Shown here in pieces: positions 24,717-35,020 of a DNA stretch of 64,000 bases. Under the pieces are notes generated by a model that did not search any database, was not told the DNA's origin, and saw only the letters and a program-made list of their open reading frames with translations. The first letter of the stretch is position 1, and each line of letters starts with the position of its first letter. Source of the DNA: Sarcomyxa edulis (taxonomy: Eukaryota > Basidiomycota > Agaricomycetes > Agaricales > Mycenaceae); contig QUOL01000003.1 in assembly GCA_009761415.1 (NCBI GenBank), positions 744,001 to 808,000 of the forward strand. The letters are read 5' to 3'. A program made the translations under genes and the position numbers.

Positions 24717-25609
24717 TCAAGGATCAGTATCAACGCCATTGACCGCAATTCCTGCCTTCTCGAATAATTGTCTCAGCTCGCCCTCTGCATGCAAAGCCTG
24801 TACATCGTCAGATCCACCGATGGTGGTGCCCTTGACGATTATATTCGGGAATGTCGAGCGTTTGGTTAGTCGGGTGAGTAGAACTTTGAGCAGGTCACCG
24901 TCCTCTGTTTATTGTAGACAAATTGGTTCATCGCCGGGAAGAGGAATTGATTGGATTGGACGTACCACGAATATCTACTTCCACGATTTTCGGTGGTGGG
25001 TCAAGCTTGTATCTGTCGAGCAGAGATTTGGCTCGCCTGGAATATCTACATGCAACAGATCAGATTAATTCTCGAGGAGGATGCATGCATATGCAGCAAA
25101 GGGTAGTTATTGACGAACGGGCAATATGTCTTCAAGGTCAAGAATTAGCCAAGATATGCTGCCGAAGAATGAATACACACCTTGCTGAAGACGACAACAG
25201 GATACTTCTCGTTCAACTCCTTCTCAATCCGATTCCAGTTTACTCCTGCATCACCACCAGCATAGACGACCATATCCATCTTCTTTGACGGGTCCAGATT
25301 CATAGCATGACTGAGCTCATTCCCTGCATCGCCCGTCACTAGATGCAACAGTCCAAAGATTTCGTCGACGGGCGGTGATGATCTGAACGGTGATTTCGCT
25401 AGTTCTGCAATGTTGGCACGGCTGAGACTTGATCCAGAGAATGAAGCTGCATCCTTGAGGTATGCGGGGATTCCTGGAACTCCGAAGAACAGGACGAAAC
25501 AGAGAATTATACCGACAAGTAAGAGAAAACGGCGCCGACGAATTGGAGTCGGTGAGGACGGTGGTGATATCGTTGGCGAAGAATTGGGTCTTTTCCTTGT
25601 AAAGTCCAT
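24717..25609 (-). CDS. Membrane-bound monothiol glutaredoxin (Grx6/7-like, CPYS active site)
   Basis: Glutathione-dependent thiol oxidoreductase of the secretory pathway by family. The N-terminal basic stretch RRRR precedes one hydrophobic anchor (FLLLVGIILCFVLFFGV), giving a type II topology. After a lumenal linker comes the fold start YPVVVFSK. The active site TYCPYSRRAK is reached only through an 11-nt microexon (25119-25129) between introns of 73 and 51 nt. Downstream are YKLDPPPKIVEVDIR, the cis-Pro loop FPNIIVKGTTIGGSDDVQ and the final helix LHAEGELRQLFEKAG. The CPYS motif is typical of the monothiol Grx6/Grx7 class. A second copy with SPVS lies 2 kb downstream on the same strand, so the pair looks like an old duplication. 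Stop at 24717-24719. Confidence 0.88.
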
Positions 25610-25829
25610 GGTATAGACGTGCTACTACTAGCCTCTGCTAGAGATCGATGTTGGTATGAAGAATGTACTGGGGTAATGGGAACAACTCGGAAATTGATCA
25701 TGATGCGCCGGTCACGGTACAACGTACAGTAATAAATATTCAATACCCTATATAGACGGAACCTAAATGTCCAAAGATACTAAAAAGCTAGCGTCTATTG
25801 CTAACATCCAAAATCCTAGGATATCATGA

Positions 25830-27727
25830 TCACTCGTCGACAGCTTTAGCTGCTTTGCTGGTTGGTTTACGATGTTCAGGGACTTCAGCATCCTTAGGCT
25901 TAGTTTTATCGATAGCCTCCCCGATGTACGAAGGGAATCTACGAGCATTGTAAGACAAGCGTAGGATGAAAGGAATTCAAGACCACAAACCTTGGCACTC
26001 CATCTCTTGTGAGTTCCTGGAATCGATAGGTTATGATTGCGCCTATCTTGGGAGGGTTTTTACGTTGTTTATCGCTCAAGCCAGTGCCGACGTTGAAGGT
26101 CTGGCAAGAGTGAGCCAGGGATGACACGAGGAGACGCAACGGGCGCATACCTTTCCAGACTCCATCTTGCACTTCAAAGCTCCCGTACTACCTTGATGTT
26201 TACCTTTTCCAGGCATGTATCCGGTGACCACAGCTTCACCATCGTAGAAGGACTGCGAAACATCATTGGAAAGATACCTGATGGAATCGAAATCCTGCAT
26301 ACCTTAATCTTGTACAGCGTACTTGAGCGTCTTCCCTCGTAAAGACTGCGGGGAAACTAGTGAGTAGGGCACAGCAGGGAGAAGTGGTTGTGCGCACGAT
26401 TCAGCTTTCCTCAGCATAAGACCTTCACCACCTAGACTTTCGATTTCTTTGAGCTTTGCGAGAACGTGGTCTTTGTCTTTGGCAAGAGTGTGCTCCACGA
26501 CGACAACTTTGTCAGACGCATGCGAACCTCCGGGACCAAAGATCTTCTTGAGAATCTCAACACGCTCTTCGAAAGGTTTGTCACCGTGGGATGGGATGTC
26601 AAAAATCTGAAGGGGTTTTAGTTGACGCGTCGAAGCATTCATCAGGAATGCCGACCTGAAATGTAATGCCTTTCCAATGGGGCGAGTTGATGGTCTTCAC
26701 GATAGATACCGTCGACTGAAACTGGCCTCTGCCACCGAACAATTCTCCGTCAAGGGTCACATCCTTGGGCAACTCTGTGGAGCATAGTGAGAGGTGTATG
26801 GAGATGAGTATCACGGACGCTTACTGTCCAAAAACCATTGTGGAGGAGTAAATGGATTTCCCAAGCGGCTTATCATTTGCTTTCCGTCGAAGAAAGTTCT
26901 AGGTATGACCAGTAAAGAGCCGTCATTCCATAGCCATAAGTGTAGTCACGTACCTGACACCGTCTAATTTCTCTGAGATCCACCAGCCAGTGGGGTCAAA
27001 ACCTGTCTCCAAGTCCCACTTGTTAGCAAGCAATAGTTCAGGCATTTTCTGTGAGCTGGTGGCCGGTTCTTCATCTTCACCTTCATCATCTTTATCTTCC
27101 TTCTTCGCTCGTGATGTTGGCTTTCTGGTCTTCTTGATGGGTTTTGCGTCATCATCGTCATCGTCATCGTCATCGTCTGCTTTCTTTCGCTTTGGTGCAG
27201 CTTTCGCTTTGGACGCAGATTTCTTCTTGGACGACGCCTTGACTACAGCATTTGGATTTTTAAGCTTCAAACGCGCCGCCTCATATTTCTCGCCGAGGAA
27301 GCCTTTGAGATGCTTGCAGCTACGCGCGTTCGTAGGCGCTCCACCCTAAAAAAGGCCAGAGTAAGTCAACGACCTAGCCAGAGTCAATACCGTGCGTACC
27401 TGGTTCCTCCAGGCCTTGACGTGGTATGACATACAGTATCGGCAGGATTGATGGTGATAAATAGTACTCAGAACTTACAGGGCATGTACTAAGATTAGAT
27501 ATCAGTGAATCAGAAGATAGTCAGATGTAGAAGTCTCATACCAGTAGTAATGATCAAATGTCCTCTTGATCTTGTAAACAGAGTTGCTAAAGTGGCATAA
27601 GACTACGCTGATCGCATTGAGATAGGAGATCACACCTTGTCATAGAGCTCACTTCTCTCTCTTCTCCATCTGCCAGCAATACATTGGGTTTGATACCGTT
27701 AATTTCAACGAGTTCGTCTGAAGGCAT
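25830..27727 (-). CDS. ATP-dependent DNA ligase with N-terminal SWIM zinc finger
   Basis: From ATG 27727 the first exons give a short N-terminus and a SWIM-type finger, C46-T-C48 ... C64-K-H66 (YYCTCPAWRNQ, ARSCKHLKGFLG). A charged linker follows, with a run of about ten Asp and several Lys-rich patches. Then the nucleotidyltransferase core: motif I SEKLDGVRY (adenylated Lys), motif III LDGELFGGRGQF, the FDIPSHGDKPFEERV block, motif IV GGEGLMLRKAES and motif V RRSSTLYKIK. The OB domain has FYDGEAVVTGYMPGKGKHQG and FNVGTGLSDKQRKNPPKIG. This small ligase type, with an OB-2-like domain, is otherwise known from bacteria, chlorella virus and some eukaryotes; it is not DNA ligase I or IV. SWIM fingers bind DNA or protein. 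Location and role are unknown; the basic patches suggest nucleus or mitochondrion. Stop 25830-25832. Confidence 0.88.
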
Positions 27728-27905
27728 GTTGGTGGTAGACTTGAAGAAGGACTCCTGCCAGTGGTTAAAAGGTTTCGACTTTAACTGTGACGTGACAGTC
27801 TCACGGTGTCTGTGAGCCGACGCGTTCGGTGCCGCTAGTTTTGTACCTGTTTTCCAGAGTCATTATTAGTCGGACGTCCGAGTCCTCGCCGCCAACGTCG
27901 TCAGC

Positions 27906-28513
27906 TTGCGCTATAGGGAAAGAGATCATTCGATTCGTTTCAAATATACAATAAACGTTCAGGATTTAGCATCTCAGGAAGTCGACCAACAGACCACTTG
28001 CAGGAGCTCTCCAACGGAGTCAAATGATAATGAGGAACCTGCAGTCGTAGTGACAGCAGAAACTACGCAACACATCACGTCTTCAAGTCGGGCCAGAGCA
28101 CATTCTCAGAAGGTAAGGTGTATCGGATATCGGTACTGGGACCTTGCAGTACTAAGTAGAGTTCCTGTGGGATTGGTCACAATTGACTCAAAAACAGCAG
28201 ACCCAAAAGAGCTCGTGGTTAGTCTTTGGAAGTCATATCCGTTGACTCGGACGATGACAACCTGTCAAGTTCATCTGCATACGACGCCGAACTGCCTTAG
28301 CACTGTTCAACAGATATCAATGCGATTCAAGAAGGTGAGACAGTGCCACACTCACTCGTACCGTCTTTGCAAAATCAGCAGGCTGAAAGAGTAAGCGGGG
28401 ATTTACGCGAAAGACAAACGTCTGGAATAGCCATGTAGCTTTGTTTAGAAAGAAACAAGTGCTCACCTCGGACGAACTCAGAGTCGCAGTCACGAGAAAT
28501 AGACTTCGATAAC
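27906..28513 (+). CDS. Possible small multi-exon gene, product unknown
   Basis: A tentative model. An acidic, Ser/Thr-rich frame (27906-28115) ends at a good donor (AAG|GTAAGG). An acceptor near 28217 then gives SLEVISVDSDDDNLSSSSA, which contains a SUMO-interaction-like core (VISVDSDDD). Later splice sites are good (GTGAGA, GTAAGC, TTTAG), but the frame between them is ambiguous: one join ends ...LTSDELRVAVTRNRLR at 28511-28513, another ends at about 28500. It would run divergent from the ligase and convergent with GPI10. It may be real but mis-spliced, or chance. Confidence 0.2.
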
Positions 28514-28541
28514 ACCGGCTGCCGTGTCCAACCATTATTGA

Positions 28542-30503
28542 TTATGGAACATCAGATTCGACGTGATCTACCCACTGGAAGACCCGTACACCACCGGTCC
28601 GTTTACCCTCACCCTCCCAATCTAGACCTTTTCTCCAAACTTCCATGTACCCTCGATGTTTCAGCAGCAGTTCCACGCCTTCCTCCTTCAGAAGTGCACC
28701 AAACAGTATCAGATACTTTGGCCATTCATGTTTCCACGGATATAGTTGCTCATAGGCAGATCTAGAGAGTTCCTCGAATGGAATATACGCCGGTGACACA
28801 GGTAGAGGGGCACCTGGGATCGAAGTCGGAAAAGGGGAGGTAGGAAACGACGCGTCAACTTCGGAAGGAAAATGTCGTTGTAGATATTGATATGGCGATT
28901 GGAAAAAGACGTCTGTCTGATCTCTGTAATCTTTTGGGTCGGTCAGTCTGAAGGCGATAGTAGTCAGATCGAGTACGTGAATGATGTGCAGTTGAATCTC
29001 ACCCTAAGGGTGGCTCACAGCCCAGCGCCCACATTCTTCCGTCTTCTAAGCCCTCCCGATGTAAGAACGCTTGCCCAGGAGTCGAATGGCAAGGCATGAG
29101 AAATCCAACGCCACCATGTCGCAGTTCATCGGGAGGAAGGCTTCGAAGATAGGATAGAACGCTGACAGGAGCACTGCAGTAGATCAAAATAGCACAAACG
29201 GACAAGGGAACGGTGAGAAGGATAATGCCGAGATAGATTGTTCGGATAGGAGGAAGACATAGCTTCCCAGAAGGTGTGTCCTTTGTACTATCTGGACGTG
29301 ATTTTCGGGAGCGAGAAAGGTCCAGAAGAGACCTGGCCGCGAATATGTGCAGTAGAGGCAGAAGGGGGTGTATAAACCTCCATTCCTTGTGTGCGGCTAG
29401 CGAGTATATGGTGATAGTCCATACCACAGCTCCAAGCATTGTTTTCAGTGCTAGATCGGAAGATGATGTAGAGGTACCAAAAAACAAAGTCCATACACCG
29501 TGCAGTACGAATGGGAGGGTAGATGTACAAAGGACAGGGATAGCTTGGAACAAGTAGAAGTGCCAGGGGTTCTGTCCGTAGAAGAGAGATATTCCGGAAA
29601 GGTTTGTCCAGATGAAGGTATATGGCGTGAAGGTTGGGGTACCATAATATACGGAGTCCAACATAAATATGGAAGTCAATGTCACGGCGCTGTGATATGA
29701 TTGTCAGCGTCGTTTCTTGAGACAGGAAGGCTTGACATACCCTACGATGGCAGCGTAAAGAATGAAGTTAAGCATGGCGACCTTGTTGGATCGAAGACGC
29801 CATAACACGATCCCGAACAGATAAATCCATATGACAGCGTTCGTTGGTCGGACAGCACAAGCGAGGGCGGCGAATATCAGAGACTTGCGAAGCGCCTGGT
29901 CTGGTATGAGGGACAAATTCCACGGATAAAACGAGAACGCGATCGTAGCCAATGAGGTCTCCAAGGAATTCGACAACGAACGAGAGAGCGCAAGACCATG
30001 AAAAAACGACGTGAGGGAGAGGAAGAGCTGCTCCGAGTCGAAAATTAGCACTGCTTGGAAGGAAACTTGGAACGATGATTCTCACAGCGGTGGAGACGTA
30101 TGGATCACCTAGGACTCGTTTGGCGAGCTCGCAGATCCAAACGTCAGTGGCAGCTGCAAAGGCGCCATGCAATATTCTTGGACCTGCAACCTATCTGTCG
30201 CGTCTCAATTTACATTTAGCAGAATGAGAGGAACAGATCGCGCACCACAAGCTGGTCCCCAATCCATCCTTTATCCAGTCCTGTGATCTTTAGCACCCAA
30301 TATATCGGTACATTGAGAGCCGGGTACACAATGCTTCGTATTGGCTGTTGGGCCAGCCATTCCCAGGTGAGATGGCCATATCCAAAGACAGCGTGATGAG
30401 CGGGTTCAAGAGATTGAAAATATTCATCCGGTTGAAAGACTGTACGAGTGAAGAGAGCTATAGAAATTCTAACGATGAGTGCAAGAAGCGTAGATGGTCG
30501 CAT
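28542..30503 (-). CDS. GPI10: GPI mannosyltransferase 3 (Gpi10/PIG-B)
   Basis: Adds the third mannose to the GPI-anchor precursor in the ER lumen, using dolichol-phosphate mannose (glycosyltransferase family 22). The start at 30503 gives a hydrophobic N-terminus and then the family signature FQPDEYFQSLEPAHHAVFGYGHLTWEW, containing the acidic catalytic pair. Many hydrophobic segments follow, and the motifs CAVRPTNAVIW, YGTPTFTPYTFIWTNL, FYGQNPWHFYLFQAIPV and HKEWRFIHPLLPLLHIFAAR are in family order. The lumenal C-terminal part has GVGFLMPCHSTPGQAFLH, WALGCEPPL and KHEWPKYLILFGAL. Four or five introns. Only 72 bp separate its start from that of the divergent HAD gene. Confidence 0.93.
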
Positions 30504-30575
30504 GAAACAAAAGCTAGACGTGATCGTGAGTCGCTGCAGGCTGTTTCTTTTCGACTGTGATCTGCCTCTATTTCG
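30504..30575. promoter_or_regulatory. Very short bidirectional promoter/5' UTR region
   Basis: Just 72 bp lie between the start codons of GPI10 (minus) and the HAD phosphatase (plus). Both genes look intact, so their 5' UTRs and core promoters must overlap here or extend into each other's coding sequence. No TATA box is evident. Confidence 0.6.
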
Positions 30576-31611
30576 ATGTCTACCACTACTGCGAGTCTTT
30601 CCAAGAACATCCAGTATGTCATGTTCGACATGGATGGTGAGTCTTTGAACTACTATATATCCGTACGTTCGTGGCTCATTCTAAACAATTAGGCCTGATG
30701 ATCGATTCGGAATCGGTATACACTGCAGTGACCAGTGGGTCCTTAGCAAACTCGGTATCTTTGATACGACTAAGCATAACTAAGATTCTCTAAGATGACA
30801 TCCTTGCCCCGTACGGCAAGACAATGACATGGGATATCAAAGCTGGGTGAGTAATTTCCTTCGATTTGCTATGGGACGCGGGCTGAACTCCGGTAGATGT
30901 ATGGGGAAACGTATGCCAGTCTAAATCGTTCCATGAAATTTTCGTGTTCATAATGCCTCGGTAGCTGAACGCGAAGCTGCGAAACACCTCCTGTCTTTCT
31001 TCCCCGACATCCCCTTGTCGATCGAATCGTACCTCGAACAGCGGGACATTGCCCAGGATCGTCTATGGCCGACCGTCCAGCTCCTCCCTGGTGTCAAGAA
31101 GCTCGTGCAGCATCTTCACGCCCATAATATCGCCATCGCAGTAGCCACAGGTACTCGCCGGAGAAACTTCAATATGAAGACTGCACATCTGTCAGAAGTC
31201 TTTGGATGCTTTGGTGGTAAGGTGGTCTGCGGGGACGATTTCGAGGGTAAAATCAAAGGGAAACCGAACGCGGATATTTTCCTAATTACTGCCAAAGAAA
31301 TGTTGGGTAGAGATGTCGGAGATGAAGAGTGCACTGAAGCGCAGATCATAGAAAGAGAACGAGGACTAGTATTCGAAGACGCACTTCCTGGGGTACAAGC
31401 TGGTAAACGGGCAGGGATGTCTGGTACGTGCCTTCCTACCATCAAATCTCTATGGACGCGAACTCATCATCACATACCTATAGTTGTGTGGGTCCCAGAC
31501 CCAAACCTTCTCAATGTTGAATATTCCGGGGTTGAAAAGGCTGATCAGACGTTGAACTCTATTGAAGATTTTGTACCAGAGCAATGGGGCCTACCTCCCT
31601 ATCCTAATTGA
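30576..31611 (+). CDS. HAD-superfamily phosphatase (pseudouridine-5'-phosphatase-like)
   Basis: Hydrolyses a small phosphomonoester; the closest family by sequence is the GS1/PUDP subgroup. HAD motif I is MFDMDGLMIDSE near residue 15, with the nucleophile and acid/base Asp. The cap has YGKTMTWDIKAGCMGKPERE. Motif II is AVATGTRRRNF, motif III GKPNADIFL, motif IV LVFEDALPGVQAGKRAGM. A 14-nt microexon (30897-30910) is required to make GCMGKP. Exons upstream include ESVYTAVTN|DILAPYG, joined across a 58-nt intron. The C-terminus ends EQWGLPPYPN (stop at 31609-31611). A 60-nt intron interrupts the sequence after the motif IV Gly-Met. Intact. Confidence 0.88.
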
Positions 31612-31975
31612 ACAGCCTTTTCCGGAGGATAACCCACGATCTCAGACAATGATACTCGACCAAGCTTTCCACTGCCCTGACCTTTTTTTGATCAGGAACT
31701 CCTCGTGTGAAGAACATCTGACTGGAGTCACAAACTCGTCAGTCTTAGATCTAGTGTGTGGCACTCCCAAGTCTCTCAAGAAGCTAACAGCAACTCCTCG
31801 TCGTGGGCCGGATAGGTTGATGAACTCTAGGAACGCTTTTTTTGGGTCCAGAAGATCAAAAGCACTGAAGGGACTCGGATCGCGATTTTATGCCAGGTAC
31901 ATGGGTCAGGGCCGAAGGCTGTTCATCAATATAATATAGTAGATAAGGCCACAACTGGAGTGTGCTTTTCTCCCC
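31612..31975. other. Intergenic between HAD phosphatase and GST
   Basis: 364 bp without a supported gene; 3' UTR of the phosphatase and promoter of the glutathione transferase. No repeat seen. Confidence 0.5.
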
Positions 31976-33034
31976 ATGGCTAACTCTATGTACAGTGAAA
32001 GAAGATCCTTCTACGAAGGCTCGATCGTGAGTGTACCTGGGGTGCTCACCTTGCATTATCTCGACGCTCCGGAGACCAGACTTCAATATTTCGTATGGCT
32101 GCTTGTGAGTGAATTCAGGTATACTATGTGTCTAACATTTGCGGTAAACCTCAGTACAGGAAGAGTACAATGTACCATACAAATTGAAAGGCTATACTCC
32201 CGTAGGACCTCACATTCCTCCCGTCGAGTTTAGCGTGATATACCCTATTGGTATCTCCCCAAGAATCACGGACGGAGACATCGTAGTGGCGGGGTTCTCA
32301 GCCATAACAGGTAGGAATTCTATGTCTCCAGTAATCTATCTGACTGAGTGTACTACGTGATCGCAGAGTACGTGATGGAGAAATACAGCAACCACAAAGT
32401 TGATGCCGCTGGGTGGCTCGATGACTTGAACTGTAAGTTGAACTACGACCCTGCAGTCAATGTCTTGACTTGTGTCCTTCTTTTCCCAGTCCGACACTAT
32501 GCTGAAGGAACTTTACAATATGTTCTTGCTCGAAAGCCTCTTGAGAGCCAAAGCATTGAGAGGAAATGGTATCAGCCTACCACTACTCCGGACAAAGTGC
32601 TTGAAAATACGCTCAGAATACATGGCACTTTTGTAAGTATCTTCAAGGTTCCTCCATGGATAGAAGATTGGTCTCTTTTCACTCATGTGCTGGAAAGATT
32701 GAAACACATCTGAGTAAAACAGGAGGACTGTTTGCAGGCGGAACTGAGCTGACGGGAGCGGACTACATGATGTATCCTTGCTTGATTTCTTTCATATCTC
32801 GCAATCCCGCGAACGTGGGGGCACGTTCAAAAGCCTTCGTAAATAGCATTCGAGCGAGGTGTGTGATCCTCAGATATATATTGATACCACGTATGAAACC
32901 TTACTACATTATCAACTATGCCTTAGACCAGCCTACAAGCGCGTGAGTAGTGCATTCTTTGATATATTGATTGTCCGTGATATACGCGACGTGTACAGGC
33001 TCTCCAAAAGCTCAATATTCCCGACGGCGTATAG
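31976..33034 (+). CDS. Glutathione S-transferase (URE2-like fungal class)
   Basis: Conjugates glutathione to electrophiles or works as a peroxidase. The N-terminal thioredoxin-like domain reads VLTLHYLDAPETRLQYFVWLL|EEYNVPYKLKGYTP, then the GSH-binding region PIGISPRITDGDIVVAGFSAIT|EYVMEKY, where Pro and the Ser/Thr-Glu pair occupy the usual places. The all-helical C-terminal domain shows RHYAEGTLQYVLAR, IETHLSKTGGLFAGG, TELTGADYMMYP, and ends RPAYKRALQKLNIPDGV (stop 33032-33034). The usual DGD in place of the more common ESGAI motif (here AGFSAITEY) may alter glutathione contacts. At least six short introns; the chosen joins restore conserved blocks in each case. The first 15 codons after ATG 31976 are unlike the family and may not be the true start. 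Confidence 0.85.
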
Positions 33035-33309
33035 GATACACTCGCTAGCATCCTAAAGCGACGTACGGGGCTTGCCCCCGTATCAGTATATGTAAAGATC
33101 ATGTTGAGTACTAGCGAAGAATCATACTTCCCAGTATCGATCAGAGCCCAGCATGCAACGCACCGTTGTGAGGTACATATTGGGTGACCGGTGACATCCT
33201 ATGCGAGATATGCGAGAATATCCCAAAGTAGACGATGAGAGAGGTCTCAATTGGAGCGGACGCTTATAGAGACGTGAACTGACGTCATCCGTATCCTTCA
33301 GCAGCATCG

Positions 33310-34857
33310 TTATCCAGGAACACGCCAAGGGCACTGAACATCCACCACCACACCTGCTCTCGACAGTCCAGCCATGACTTCAGTGAAGTCCGGATGAGTA
33401 GGGCCGTCTGTGATGGACATCAAGACTACCCGCCTCAATTTCGAATCGGAGTCTCCCATAGACGGTGCCCGCGACTTCATCATTCGAATGAGCGCAGACC
33501 GACTGTAATGACTTCCAATCACGGTCAGATTGATGGCTACAGTGAGGAATTCCAGTTTGGGAAGCAACTCTCTGCGCGTGAGCATGTCAAGAATGCCGAC
33601 AGGCATAATGGTGTCGGGACAATGGAATTCAGTCAATGAGGGCATCAACTGGAGTAGAAGGCGTAGATCAGACTCTTCAACGTAGTTGATCAGACTGAAT
33701 CGCGTGAGATGGGTGAATAGTCGTGAGAAGACGTCTCGCAATGTTTCCGAGGGCAAAAGAAGGCTACATGATAGATATATTCTCAAGTCCTGGAGCGACG
33801 GGAGAATGAGAGGTCCAATAAAGCTGAAAAATGGAGAAGCTCCCGAAACTGTGACGGAAAGGGTGCGCAAATGGCTCAAGACAATGGGGGACGACCTCGA
33901 TACTGGTATCTCGATTGGGGACTCGTGAAACTCCCAGAGACTACAATGCAGCAGGCTGCTGCAGAGCTGCAGAAGATTGTGACAGAACGCAGGACTGAGA
34001 TTCATCGACCAGTCGAGTGTGAGAAGAGTTAGCTGCGACCAAGGAATATGCAGTGCGAGGATCGAATCGATTTCAGGCTTGTCGAAATGACCAGACAGAG
34101 TGACTCTGCTGAGCATAGGCAAGTCGTCGAAGACGGTAATGGATATATTTCGTAGAAAGTCATTGTTGTGGGGAACGCTGAGCTCCAAGGCTTCAAGAGA
34201 AGCTATAGAACCAGCAGGCAATGCCAAAAAGCTTTCAAGGTCAGAGCGTGTCATACTCAGGGAAAGCTCTCTGATCCGCGTCATCCAAGGGACGATGAAT
34301 GGGAGGGTCCCACTAATCAAGGAATTTATTGAGATTGCGAGAGGTAGGGCGCCTGCACGGTCGAACCATAACCTCGACAGCTTGGAGAGATCGATCCGAT
34401 ATAAGCTCGTGGAATATCGACCCGGGTGTAAGATCACATTATTCCATAATCTGGGTGTATGAAGAGCGATATGTCTCCAAGCGGAACAAACGTGGCAAAG
34501 AGCCCAAGGCAAAGAGTTGGAACGCGGAGGAAGGGGGCATATTAGCGGAACGCATTGGACAAATATCTCTGAGATGAGTTCGAGTGGAAGACCAAATGTA
34601 GGAGGAAGAAATCGCAAGTCCTGAGTGCGGTACCTCCCGTCCATGACGACAGAAAGCGGCGTATCCCTAGTGGTCATCCAGGCCATCTCATTCACTCCTC
34701 CTTCATGCTCGTCTAGTGGGCCTCGAGGCACTGTAGGTGCTGTTTCTGAGACAATCTTCGAAATCATTCTGAGAATGTGAATATCAGAGTTGAAATAAGA
34801 CGCCAGAAACTGGAGAAACTTGTGCACCACTAAGGAGTATATCAGCCAGTTTGACAC
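33310..34857 (-). CDS. F-box protein with leucine-rich C-terminal region
   Basis: An uninterrupted frame of 515 codons, unusual in this intron-rich neighbourhood but common for agaricomycete F-box families. The F-box begins near residue 85 (FLPPTFGLPLELISEIFVQC) and continues to ALCHVCSAWRHIALHTPRLWNNV. The remaining 380 residues hold irregular Leu/Ile-rich repeats of about 25-30 residues (LSKLSRLWF, IRELSLSMT, SLEALELSV, LSRVTLSG, LTLLTLDWS, LRTLSVTV). F-box proteins recruit substrates to SCF ubiquitin ligases through Skp1; the target is unknown. A later ATG (residue 31, MISKIVSE) is an alternative start. The gene's 5' end lies 119 bp from the transposon at 34977. Confidence 0.85.
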   Translation of the reverse strand: MSNWLIYSLVVHKFLQFLASYFNSDIHILRMISKIVSETAPTVPRGPLDEHEGGVNEMAWMTTRDTPLSVVMDGRYRTQDLRFLPPTFGLPLELISEIFVQCVPLICPLPPRSNSLPWALCHVCSAWRHIALHTPRLWNNVILHPGRYSTSLYRIDLSKLSRLWFDRAGALPLAISINSLISGTLPFIVPWMTRIRELSLSMTRSDLESFLALPAGSIASLEALELSVPHNNDFLRNISITVFDDLPMLSRVTLSGHFDKPEIDSILALHIPWSQLTLLTLDWSMNLSPAFCHNLLQLCSSLLHCSLWEFHESPIEIPVSRSSPIVLSHLRTLSVTVSGASPFFSFIGPLILPSLQDLRIYLSCSLLLPSETLRDVFSRLFTHLTRFSLINYVEESDLRLLLQLMPSLTEFHCPDTIMPVGILDMLTRRELLPKLEFLTVAINLTVIGSHYSRSALIRMMKSRAPSMGDSDSKLRRVVLMSITDGPTHPDFTEVMAGLSRAGVVVDVQCPWRVPG

Positions 34858-34976
34858 AAAGACAACCTCGGTAGATCAGCTGGAGAAAGCAGTGCTAGAT
34901 ATCAACGGAGGTCGTTGAGCAATGAGCAATGAGCGTACTTGTCGTTTCGGCGACGGGCGTTCTCGCGACGGGCGTA

Positions 34977-35020
34977 CTATGGCGGTCAAAACGTAACATT
35001 ATTCATTCGCGCACCGCAAC
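34977..35020 (+). repeat. Left terminal inverted repeat
   Basis: 44 bp; pairs with 35812-35855 with three mismatches, the outer 22 bp perfect. Confidence 0.85.

Noticed and set aside
27145..27182. Repeated TCATCG triplets
   Set aside because: They are the coding repeat for the Asp run in the ligase linker, not an independent microsatellite feature.
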